Origin: Bin87 sp965204685
GTDB lineage: Bacteria > Chloroflexota > Dehalococcoidia > Lucifugimonadales > UBA3495
Assembly (NCBI GenBank): GCA_965204685.1
Contig: OZ242004.1
Span: forward strand, 2,108,001 to 2,172,000
DNA length: 64,000 nt
Reading direction: 5' to 3'
Shown here one piece after another: positions 50,901-58,254 of the stretch. The first letter of the stretch is position 1. Each line of letters opens with the position of its first letter. The notes beneath the pieces were generated by a model that was given only the letters and a program-made list of their open reading frames with translations, was not told the DNA's origin and made no database searches. A program made the position numbers and the translations under genes.

Positions 50901-52197
50901 CCTGGGCTCCACGATGACGGTGGACGCTCGGGACAACACCGACACCGCCCCTGCTGGCGCCAACTACGTCGCCGACGAGGGCGAGCCCATCTACTGGCTG
51001 AAAGGGGATATGGTAGCCGACGACTACGCGGACTTCTACGACGGCAGCTGGGACTCCCGCGCCGGCAGGACCGAAAGCCGCCGCAGCAGCTATACGGGTG
51101 AAGTGTGGACCGGGTCGAAGGCCGACGGCACCAAGGCGAACACCCCGCTCGGCGGCGGCGCACGTGATGCGGGCTTGGTCTTGAGTTCCTCGACCGCGTA
51201 CGGAAACCTGGGCGAATCGGACCAGGAAATCAACTCCGGTTCCACACATCCCAAAAACTGGCTCCTTCCCCTCTACGCCCTCTCGCCGGTCATCACGGTG
51301 GAGGCGCCTCCGGGCATCGCCGGCCTGGTGGCGCAGGACAAGGGCTCCCAGGTGCAACTGACCTGGACCAATCCCGCGTCCTGCAACACCCCGGCATGCA
51401 GTTACCAATACCGCTACCGGGTCCCGGGATACGCCTGGACTGCCTGGACGAACACGGACTCGGTAATGACGCAAACGGTGACGGGGCTGAACATCGACAC
51501 GACCTACGAGTTCGAGGTCAGGCGCCGGCAGGCCGGCGCGACGCTGGCCCAGAGCGCGGTGACGGCCACGACCGTGGTCAACCGGGTGGTGGCGGAGCCG
51601 GCAGACTATTACTCCACCCCCATGGCAGCGACAACAACCGCTGGCAGTCCTTGGAGGTGGATGTACTGCTCTCATGTGGCTGGGGCTGTAAGGGCTCCGG
51701 CCTGGAGCGATTTGTACGATTCGTCCGACAACTACATCGGGCCGAAGCTGGACTTGGACGGCGACGGCGATGCTGCCAATGACCCGCCTATCTGGAGCAA
51801 GGACTGGTTCAATGTCGTCGCCGGCTACCGGTACACCTACTTCGACCATGACTGTGACCGGACAACCCCCAACGTAGTCAGTCACAGCTACCAGATAACT
51901 TTCAACGGCAGTACGGTCAGCCCGGATACGCTGGATGCCATGGGGTGGATTTCCTCCTACACATATCTCATTCACTCGGACCCGCGATATTCGAGCACAG
52001 AAGCTCGCAGGAAACTGTTACAGCCGGTTAGCGACGTGGTGGTCACGACGTACACTTGCGACCGGAGTAGCGCGGAGTTTAGGGTGTTCTACAACATCAC
52101 CATCGAGGGATATTACAACGGATGGATTGCGACTCGTCATAGGGCTCCAAATCTGCGGGGCGAGACAGAATTTCAGAAAAAGCTCAATGACCCGTAG
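47980..52197 (+). CDS. Large secreted cadherin/Ig/Fn3 multidomain protein
   Basis: A 1405-aa exported protein with an N-terminal signal (RRRLASFLLPALALLALATV then AGLLW, cut near AQAQT). Modules in order: an unnamed module (about 45-220, DWALIPNGIAPGDSFRLLF to LYALSPVLTV-like IYALSPVLTV); cadherin-like repeat (227-328); Ig-like segment (330-430, VSWSWARSADKATWETIDGA); a sandwich domain starting ITSSPASSGTYG (444-550); second cadherin-like repeat (577-680); second Ig-like segment (690-780); second ITSSPAS domain (793-900); second copy of the unnamed module (911-1107); fibronectin type III (1110-1195); and an unrecognised C-terminus with four Cys. No anchor is seen. It is probably an adhesin or matrix protein. 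The ATG lies 31 bases after an IS element. Confidence 0.82.
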   Translation: MPAAPRRRLASFLLPALALLALATVAGLLWLPPADSAQAQTAQTVPADWALIPNGIAPGDSFRLLFVTSASRNASPTDVADYNAHVQTAADSNASLKPFKGEFTALISTSAVDARINTATTGTGMPIHWLGGDKVADDYADLYDGDWDSVSGRTESGGGYTGLVWTGGNKMGEKSGQRYAGAAEVRLGDLSDATLPLSSPNAGASSETHPIYALSPVLTVAQPQPSNHEPQFASDTTNISVNEDAAVGASAGNPVTATDADSDVLTYGIAGSDAFTINASTGQVSVASALNYEATTSYTLTVSVSDRKDATGETDTVVDDTIAVTVAVGNVDEAGTVSLSMDADPPQVGSSITATLLDPDGGVSNVSWSWARSADKATWETIDGATSAAYTPTSDDEGQYLRATVAYGDGQGPGKTAQGATAKTVTAAPTTPESEPAITAGPVITSSPASSGTYGKDEAIEVSVTFSEAVTVTGGPKVRLVVGERKRWAHYSRAENNGTTLVFAYTVKAEDHDDNGVSLPRKAIRLNGGAIEDADGNAAILSAPALSDQSGHQVDGSRQASDDSQSSQQQQQSPPANSPPVFAGNSATLSVAEDAAIGANVGDPVTATDADNDTLTYSLADSDAFAIGEATGQITVAGALDYETAASYTLTVSVRDGKNADGEVDPSVDVSISVTVSVVNVDEPGSVILAAAPRAGMPVTAEAQDPDGDATGVSWSWARSADQVTWETIDGATQASYTPADSDVLYYLRATAAYTDPQGPGKTASGVTLNPVAPRLQFQPQGMERKPVSGIAITSSPASGDSYATGETIQITVTFPKAVTVTGTPALALTIGRGSKDAAYNATLSNPKALVFEYTVVGTDMDPDGVSIPASDVSSSITDPDSTLYKHTGLPGQAGHKVNAALATPLGPRTVPSDWPLIPDSSLTAGKSFRLLFATTALTNAESTDIDDYNALVQKRAAVAVEGNLLGFSGRFRVLGSTMTVDARDNTDTAPAGANYVADEGEPIYWLKGDMVADDYADFYDGSWDSRAGRTESRRSSYTGEVWTGSKADGTKANTPLGGGARDAGLVLSSSTAYGNLGESDQEINSGSTHPKNWLLPLYALSPVITVEAPPGIAGLVAQDKGSQVQLTWTNPASCNTPACSYQYRYRVPGYAWTAWTNTDSVMTQTVTGLNIDTTYEFEVRRRQAGATLAQSAVTATTVVNRVVAEPADYYSTPMAATTTAGSPWRWMYCSHVAGAVRAPAWSDLYDSSDNYIGPKLDLDGDGDAANDPPIWSKDWFNVVAGYRYTYFDHDCDRTTPNVVSHSYQITFNGSTVSPDTLDAMGWISSYTYLIHSDPRYSSTEARRKLLQPVSDVVVTTYTCDRSSAEFRVFYNITIEGYYNGWIATRHRAPNLRGETEFQKKLNDP

Positions 52198-52268
52198 CGG
52201 AGTCAAAGCACTAAGCCCGCCGTCCCGCGCGGCAGCGCCCACCTGATGGGTTCGGGGGCTGCCGCTAC
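52194..52268. terminator. Large stem between convergent genes
   Basis: GTAGCGG (52194-52200) pairs with CCGCTAC (52262-52268), and within it GCGGCAGC (52229-52236) pairs with GCTGCCGC (52258-52265). The two structures compete. The region covers both stop codons; no U-tract is visible. Confidence 0.3.
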
Positions 52269-52636
52269 TCCCTAGCCTCGATGACGACGCGCCCGCCGTC
52301 CCGAACCTGGACGCTCAGGTCATGGCCGTCCAGCAACGCCATGCCGATAAGGGGCGTCGTGCCTACCGCATCAGTTTCAAAGTGTCGCTGCCTGCCGTCC
52401 CAGAGCGCGGTGACGCGGTGGACGGGGAAAGCAACTTCCGTATCGTCGGCCAGGGTAGCGCTGCTGCTGAACACGTAGGGCAATCCCAACTCTGCCACCA
52501 GCGACGGCGGCAGGGTCAAATACCCGCTGTACCCGGTGTCAATTACGGCTTCGACTTCCCGGCTCTGCCCCTCCGGTCCTTGCAGAGACAAAGACACCAC
52601 CGCTTCGTGATTGGCATTCACGAAGCCCTCTATCAT
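52265..52636 (-). CDS. Clan AA (retropepsin-like) aspartic protease
   Basis: A 123-aa single-domain protein. The catalytic D33-T34-G35 in AVIDTGYSGYLTLPPSLV is the retropepsin motif, and TPLIGMALLDGHDLSV has the second flap/hydrophobic-G strand typical of these small proteases, which act as homodimers. GGAGGG lies 6 bases upstream of the ATG. The start overlaps the stop of the upstream small gene (ATGA), so the two are translationally coupled. The open frame extends upstream to 53029, but that part is a shadow. Substrates of bacterial clan AA proteins of this type are mostly unknown. Confidence 0.85.
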   Translation of the reverse strand: MIEGFVNANHEAVVSLSLQGPEGQSREVEAVIDTGYSGYLTLPPSLVAELGLPYVFSSSATLADDTEVAFPVHRVTALWDGRQRHFETDAVGTTPLIGMALLDGHDLSVQVRDGGRVVIEARE

Positions 52637-52902
52637 CCGGCCCTCCGGGGAGTACTGCCTCCGAAGGTGCGCAGCGTGGGATACCCCACCCGCACCACCC
52701 AAACGTCCGGGGCGGGACGCCGTTCCCGCAGGGCGTCCGCTGCGGCCAGGCCCGTGTCGGCAACGGCGTAGTCGCCGCTGTCCACGTCGATGGCGACGAC
52801 CTCGCCGTGGTGGCCGGCTTCCACCTTGCGCCGGATGTCCCGCTCGTAAATCTCCTGCCCCAGCCGGGCGATCTCCGCTTTCGGGCGGGTTGGCGCGTTC
52901 AT
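52633..52902 (-). CDS. Small partner protein of the aspartic protease
   Basis: An 89-aa protein without a named family known to me: TRPKAEIARLGQEIYERDIR, then EVVAIDVDSGDYAVADTGLA and APDVWVVRVGYPTLRTFGG. Helix-then-strand composition with many charged residues. Its 3' end overlaps the protease start by four bases; in my recollection such small proteins recur next to clan AA proteases in cyanobacteria and Chloroflexi. It could be the protease substrate or an inhibitor, as in a toxin-antitoxin arrangement, but this is inference. Confidence 0.7.
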   Translation of the reverse strand: MNAPTRPKAEIARLGQEIYERDIRRKVEAGHHGEVVAIDVDSGDYAVADTGLAAADALRERRPAPDVWVVRVGYPTLRTFGGSTPRRAG

Positions 52903-53042
52903 TGTCAGGCCTCCGTGCCGGCGTTCTTCCTCGTGGGCATTCTACACCGCCGGGCGATTTTCGGACCGACGAAAGAGGCCGCGGCTGCGGGCAAGCGCCG
53001 GCTCCCGGGCACAGCTGAACCGGCGCCAATCCATAATCGTTA

Positions 53043-53083
53043 TTGGCAAATAATTATTAGTAGTTTATAATGATTATAAACTA
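53043..53083 (+). promoter_or_regulatory. katG promoter with exact PerR-type box
   Basis: TTGGCA (53043-53048), a 17-bp spacer and TATAAT (53066-53071) make a near-consensus sigma-70-type promoter. Over the -10 box lies TTATAATGATTATAA (53065-53079), identical to the Bacillus PerR box consensus TTATAATNATTATAA; the palindrome extends to 23 bp (53061-53083). The region is a striking A+T island in high-GC surroundings. A peroxide-sensing PerR/Fur-family repressor would block RNA polymerase here. Confidence 0.85.
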
Positions 53084-53103
53084 GACCACAGGAGGCCACC
53101 CCA

Positions 53104-55314
53104 ATGGTTGCAGCAATACCCAGGCACTGCCCACGCGCCGAAGAACCATTCCACCATGATACGCTGCCCGCCCGCGAAGTCCCTTCCGACCCGGACCGGC
53201 TGCCGAACCAACTGGACTTGAAACCCCTCCGCCGCCACTCGCCGGCATCAAACCCCATGGGCCCGGACTTCAGCTACGCCGAGGCCCTCCAGGACCTCGA
53301 CATCGACGCCTTGAAGCAGGACATCGAGGAAGTGATGACCACGTCCCAGGACTGGTGGCCCGCCGACTACGGCCACTACGGCCCGCTCTTCATCCGCATG
53401 GCCTGGCACGCCGCCGGAACCTACCGCGTCAGCGACGGACGGGGCGGCGGCGGCTCCGGCCAGCAGCGTTTCGCCCCCCTGGACAGCTGGCCCGACAACG
53501 CCAACCTGGACAAGGCCCGCCGCCTGCTCTGGCCCGTCAAGCAAAAGTACGGCCGCACGCTCTCCTGGGCCGACCTGATCATCTTCGCCGGCAACTGCGC
53601 CCTGGAGTCCATGGGTTTCAAAACCTTCGGGTTCGCCTTCGGCCGCCCCGATGCCTGGGAGAGCGACGAGACCTGCTGGGGAACCGAGGACGCCTGGCTG
53701 GCTGACCACCGCCACGACGCCGACGGCGAACTCGACCAACCCTACGCCGCCGACCAGATGGGCCTGATCTACGTCAACCCGGAAGGACCCAACGGCCACC
53801 CGGACCCGCTGGCCGCGGCCCGGCACATCCGCCAGACCTTCCGCCGCATGGCCATGGACGACGAAGAGACCGTCGCGCTCATCGCCGGCGGACACACCTT
53901 CGGCAAAGCCCACGGCGCCGGCTTCGAGGACTTCATCGGCCCCGCCCCCGAGGGCGCCGCCATGGAAGCCCAGGGCCTCGGCTGGAACAACCCCTACGGC
54001 TGCGGCCACGCCGGCGACACCTTCACCAGCGGCCTGGAAGGCGCCTGGACCAGCAACCCGGTGCAGTGGGACACCGAGTTCGTCGAGAACCTCCACGCCT
54101 ACGATTGGACGCTGACCCAGAGCCAAGCCGGCAAATGGCAGTACGCTCCCCGCAACGCCGCCGCCGTCGCCACCGTGCCCGACGCCCACGACCCTGCCCA
54201 AAAGCACCCTCCCATGATGCTCACCACCGACCTCTCGCTGGTGGCGGACCCCGACTATGCCTCCATCGCCCGCCGGTTCCGCGATAGCCCGGCCGATTTC
54301 GAAGACGCCTTCGCCCGGGCCTGGTTCAAGCTCACCCACCGCGACCTGGGGCCGCGCCCGCGCTACCTCGGCCCGCTGGTCCCCTCTGAGCCCCTGCTGT
54401 GGCAGGACCCGGTCCCCGATATCGACCATCAGTTGATCGGAGAGCGCGACATTGCCGACCTCAAGGCCACGATCCTGGCCTCGGGGCTGCCCGTGTCCCG
54501 CCTGGTCGCCACCGCCTGGGCCGCCGCGTCCACCTTCCGCGGCACCGACCGGCGCGGCGGAGCCAACGGCGCCCGCATCCGCCTCGCCCCCCAGCGGGAC
54601 TGGCCGGTCAACGACCCGGCCGAGCTGCAGCAAACCCTGCGCACCCTGGAGCGGATCCGCACCGAGTTCAACCGCGCCCAGACCGGCGGCAAGCGGGTCT
54701 CCCTGGCCGATCTCATCGTCCTCGCCGGCGGCGCCGCCGTCGAGCAGGCCGCCCGCAACGCCGGCCACCCCGTGCGCGTCCCCTTCGCCCCCGGCCGCAC
54801 CGACGCCGCCCCCCAGTGGACCGACGCCGCCTCCTTCGCCGTCCTCGAACCCACCGCCGACGGGTTCCGCAACTACCTCCAGGCCGGACACCGCCAGCCC
54901 GCCGAGCAACTGCTGGTGGAGCGCGCCGCCCTGCTGACCCTGACGCCCCCCGAAATGACCGCCCTGCTCGGCGGTATGCGCGTCCTCAACGCCAACACCG
55001 GGCAATCCGCCCACGGCGTCTTCACCCACCGGCCGGAGACGCTGACCAACGACTTCTTCGTCAACCTGCTGGACCTGAACACGGAGTGGCAGGAGTCCGC
55101 CGCCCCGGGCGTGTTCGAGGGACGCCATCGCCACACCGGCGATCTGCTGTGGACCGGCACCCGCGTCGACCTCGCCTTCGGCGCCAACTCCGAACTCCGC
55201 GCCATCGCCGAGGTCTACGGATCCGACGACGGGCCGGAACCCTTCGTGCGCGACTTCGTGGCCGCCTGGGACAAGGTGATGAACCTCGACCGGTTCGATC
55301 TCCCCCCGGCCTGA
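53104..55314 (+). CDS. katG: Catalase-peroxidase KatG
   Basis: A 736-aa haem enzyme of the usual KatG length, destroying hydrogen peroxide by catalase and peroxidase activity. Key residues line up with the Mycobacterium tuberculosis enzyme with a constant offset of six: distal R98, W101, H102 (RMAWHAAGTYR), Y223 (GLIYVNPEG), M249, and proximal haem ligand H264 (AGGHTFGKAHGAG). W101-Y223-M249 would form the covalent adduct needed for catalase activity. The second, haem-less C-terminal domain is present (from about 430). A perfect AGGAGG lies 8 bases before the ATG, and the promoter carries a PerR-type box. No perR/fur gene is in the window. Confidence 0.97.
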   Translation: MVAAIPRHCPRAEEPFHHDTLPAREVPSDPDRLPNQLDLKPLRRHSPASNPMGPDFSYAEALQDLDIDALKQDIEEVMTTSQDWWPADYGHYGPLFIRMAWHAAGTYRVSDGRGGGGSGQQRFAPLDSWPDNANLDKARRLLWPVKQKYGRTLSWADLIIFAGNCALESMGFKTFGFAFGRPDAWESDETCWGTEDAWLADHRHDADGELDQPYAADQMGLIYVNPEGPNGHPDPLAAARHIRQTFRRMAMDDEETVALIAGGHTFGKAHGAGFEDFIGPAPEGAAMEAQGLGWNNPYGCGHAGDTFTSGLEGAWTSNPVQWDTEFVENLHAYDWTLTQSQAGKWQYAPRNAAAVATVPDAHDPAQKHPPMMLTTDLSLVADPDYASIARRFRDSPADFEDAFARAWFKLTHRDLGPRPRYLGPLVPSEPLLWQDPVPDIDHQLIGERDIADLKATILASGLPVSRLVATAWAAASTFRGTDRRGGANGARIRLAPQRDWPVNDPAELQQTLRTLERIRTEFNRAQTGGKRVSLADLIVLAGGAAVEQAARNAGHPVRVPFAPGRTDAAPQWTDAASFAVLEPTADGFRNYLQAGHRQPAEQLLVERAALLTLTPPEMTALLGGMRVLNANTGQSAHGVFTHRPETLTNDFFVNLLDLNTEWQESAAPGVFEGRHRHTGDLLWTGTRVDLAFGANSELRAIAEVYGSDDGPEPFVRDFVAAWDKVMNLDRFDLPPA

Positions 55315-55362
55315 ACCGGAACCCGGCTCGCCCCCCGGCTGTGAAATAACCCGGCGGCAATC

Positions 55363-55450
55363 GTCAGCAGCGGGATTGCCAGGATCAGAGGATTTTCGGG
55401 ATTTAGGAACATCCTGAAAATCTCAAAATCCGGCAAATCCTGCTGCTGAC
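55363..55450. repeat. Family A copy 7
   Basis: 88 bp with arms GTCAGCAGCGGGATT and AATCCTGCTGCTGAC; relative to copy 4 both arms carry the changed CAGC/GCTG bases, and the one mismatch would be a G-U pair in RNA. It lies 48 bases after the katG stop. Confidence 0.82.
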
Positions 55451-56031
55451 AACGACTTTGCGCCCGCCCGGCGCCGTTATCGCCATAGGCTTGACTGTGA
55501 CGATAAAGTGCGGGTAAAATCCTCCAGCCGAGGACGGCCCGACCAACGCCCCTCCCCATTTATTGCCGACCGGCCAATTGCCGGCACCCTATCCACCCAA
55601 CCCGCCCATAGCGATTGCCCCTCTTCCGAGAATAACTGATACCGCATATCAACGATTGCACGAAATTGAGACACTATATCAATCGCCCCGATTGGCATCA
55701 GACCGTGACTACCATGAATCCCAAAGGCATGAACAGCGCATCATTTCCGCTGACCGGCCCATCCCGGCGCCCCGCCCTCAGCCCCCGGCGAACCCGGGCC
55801 CGGCAACGGCATTACTTCAGCCTTGCACACCCAACGAGCCGGCCCCCGGAGGCGGCCCGCTCCAGGAACACGCCGGAAATCCGAATCCATCCGCGCGTGT
55901 GTCGAAAAACGTCGCCGGACCTGCCCAAAACGACAAAGTCCGGCACGGAATAGCAATGGGGAGCAGCTTCGGCTAGCACCTGCTGCCCCCCGGTATGGAA
56001 ATCCCTCCACAAGAAGGAGAACCACAACGGT
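55451..56031. other. 581-bp gap without a supported gene
   Basis: I see no convincing coding region. TTGACT (55491-55496), an 18-bp spacer and TAAAAT (55515-55520) form a plausible plus-strand promoter, but the next gene begins about 500 bases later, implying a long leader or a small RNA. Open frames in the middle are Pro/Arg-rich and have no family features. Confidence 0.4.
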
Positions 56032-58155
56032 ATGAATACCATGTATCGAAAAAGAACGCAACTTTCCGTCGTTGCGGTGGCCGCCCTGGCCATCATCGCC
56101 GTGGCCGCAGTGATGCTGCTGGCCGGCGGCAAGCCGGCCCAGGCCGACACCGTAGCCCTCGCCCCCGACAGCGGCGGCAGCAACCTGCCGCCACAACAGG
56201 CGGCAACGCCAACCCCAACGCCACCCCGCCACGCGCCGCCCCCGGCCTGCCCGGGAGAGACGGGCAATCCCAACAAGACTGCCGCCGCCGTGGTTGACTC
56301 CGGCCACATCGCCCTGTTCGACGTGTGGTGGAATCCGGAGGAGAAGGAACTGACCAACACCTCCTGCCCGCCGACGGTGACGCATGTTAAGGAAGTGAAA
56401 AAGAAGGGGAAGGTTGTCTCGCCAGCCAGGGACGTGCGCACCCCGTCCAATATCGACATCGACAAGACCGTCATCCACATCCCGAACAGCGCCAAGGTCA
56501 ACTTGAAGGACGCCGACACACCATATCCCAAAGGCCATTACCCGGACTTGTGGAAGGCCGACGCTCTTGAAAACCGCGACGCCGTTGATGGTAAGGGTGA
56601 CGGTATGGTGTGGGCGCTGCCGGCGTGTCCGACCGGAAGCAATCTCGCGGACGGCAAGCTGTGCCTCAGCTTCTCCGCCGCTCTGCTGAACCCGTTGGAT
56701 TGGGCGAAACTGAACGACGATGATGGCGTCAAGATAGAGTACCTGCTCGACCACGTCCACCAGGTTGATATCGACAAGCAGGACCCACGGTACACCCTCG
56801 CGTACGACATCCCCAAGGGCGGCGCAACGAGCGAGCTTGAACCGCTTTGGGACTCGTCCGACTTGCAGGTCGCCAAGATGCAGGTCGCACCCGGGGAATA
56901 CAGGCGACCAACGTTGTTCTTCACCAGCCGTGGCACCTACGAGTTCCAGGTGCACATCAGGGGCAACCCCAGCGACGCCACCAACCGGTCTGACAATCTG
57001 AAGCCCGTGAGCGAGGATGACAGCGTAACCAGCGACATGCGGACGTACATCGTCCACGTGGGCGCAGAGGCTGACCTGAGTGTCACGACGTGGACTGACC
57101 CTGTTGAGCTCTCGATCGGCGAAGATGCATACATCAAGATCACCGCGAGCAACAATGGGCCGGACCCGGTCCCCAACACCAAGGTGGACGTTGCTCTACC
57201 CCAGGAACTGACATACTCGTCCACCCGGCCGAACAACGTCAGCTTTACTGACAGGGACAGTGATGGCGTCTGGACTTGGGACACCGGGAACATGGCATCC
57301 GGTACCACGAAGGTCATGACCGCAATAGCCAAGGTTGACAAGAAGGAGAGCCGCGGACGGAAGTTGGTCGTGAAGGCGACCATTTCTGGCACGGAGCCCG
57401 TGAAGATTACGGAAACCGATACCGCGGGCGATAAGACGGTGAGGACCTACCCCTTGCCGGCGGTGGACCCGGATCCGGACAACAACGTGTCCGAGGTCAT
57501 AGTCACCGTGGCTGGTGGTGCCAACGTGGACCCGATATTCATGGTGATGCGGTCGGTCCCGGAGATGTCCCCGGCTGACACCCTTGTGGGCGACCCGATA
57601 ATGGTCAGGGAACCCAACACTAAAGACACTCTGACCTTCAACCTGACTGGGGAAGGCGCGGATCAATTCGCTGTATCGTCAGCCTCGGGCAGCGCGCAAA
57701 TCAAGGTGGCCGATGGTGCCGACCTGGACTTCGAGGGCACGCCCACTTACAACCTCGTCCTCGGGGTGAGCGACGGCAGGAATGCTGCTAACAACGCTGA
57801 CCCGTCCATCGACCACACCATCGGGGTGCTGGTCAAGTTGAAGGACGTGGCGGGAGACCCCAGCGTCACCGTTACGGCCAGCGCCACTTCCGTTACTAAA
57901 GGGGAGCATGTAACCCTCACGGCAACACCCAACAATCTGCCGGAGGGATACAGCGACCTGACCTACCAGTGGATAGAGCGGTTCCAGAGCGGAGATATCT
58001 CCACTCCCCACGGACGGACCAGTTCTACCATGACGCTTACGAGATTGGGCGGCAGTGGTCCCGACCCAGTCTACTTCAGCGTGGAAATATCCTGGAAGAA
58101 GGACGGGAAGAAGACCACGATACGGTCGTCCGAGGTGCTAGTCACCTGGCGGTAG
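56032..58155 (+). CDS. Secreted DUF11/cadherin-like protein
   Basis: A 707-aa exported protein. The N-terminal signal helix (SVVAVAALAIIAVAAVMLLA) is followed by a Pro/Thr-rich stretch (TPTPTPPRHAPPP). Residues 80-340 are unrecognised, containing two Cys pairs. A DUF11-type beta-sandwich (about 346-490, ADLSVTTWTDPVELSIGEDA, then TASNNGPDPVPNTKVDVALP) is followed by a cadherin-like segment (495-605, YNLVLGVSDGRNAANNADPS) and an Ig-like C-terminus (610-707). AAGGAG lies 12 bases before the ATG at 56032; a second ATG at 56041 is closer to typical spacing +9. There is no cell-wall anchor. It may be co-transcribed with the next gene 99 bases downstream. Confidence 0.78.
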   Translation: MNTMYRKRTQLSVVAVAALAIIAVAAVMLLAGGKPAQADTVALAPDSGGSNLPPQQAATPTPTPPRHAPPPACPGETGNPNKTAAAVVDSGHIALFDVWWNPEEKELTNTSCPPTVTHVKEVKKKGKVVSPARDVRTPSNIDIDKTVIHIPNSAKVNLKDADTPYPKGHYPDLWKADALENRDAVDGKGDGMVWALPACPTGSNLADGKLCLSFSAALLNPLDWAKLNDDDGVKIEYLLDHVHQVDIDKQDPRYTLAYDIPKGGATSELEPLWDSSDLQVAKMQVAPGEYRRPTLFFTSRGTYEFQVHIRGNPSDATNRSDNLKPVSEDDSVTSDMRTYIVHVGAEADLSVTTWTDPVELSIGEDAYIKITASNNGPDPVPNTKVDVALPQELTYSSTRPNNVSFTDRDSDGVWTWDTGNMASGTTKVMTAIAKVDKKESRGRKLVVKATISGTEPVKITETDTAGDKTVRTYPLPAVDPDPDNNVSEVIVTVAGGANVDPIFMVMRSVPEMSPADTLVGDPIMVREPNTKDTLTFNLTGEGADQFAVSSASGSAQIKVADGADLDFEGTPTYNLVLGVSDGRNAANNADPSIDHTIGVLVKLKDVAGDPSVTVTASATSVTKGEHVTLTATPNNLPEGYSDLTYQWIERFQSGDISTPHGRTSSTMTLTRLGGSGPDPVYFSVEISWKKDGKKTTIRSSEVLVTWR

Positions 58156-58254
58156 CGGCCGATTATCCGCAACCCCCGCGTGCGCGACGCCCAACCGGTG
58201 TCGCGCACGTAACAGTCCCCGTAACCACCCCGCCGGTCGTCGCAACACCACCGA

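Noticed and set aside
52637..53029. N-terminal extension of the aspartic protease
   Set aside because: The extension is Arg/Gly/Pro-rich shadow sequence lying over the small partner gene in another frame; the start at 52636 has a good ribosome-binding site.
55563..55976. Open frames in the gap before 56032 as a gene
   Set aside because: Pro/Arg-rich, no ribosome-binding site, no family features and competing overlapping frames of similar quality.
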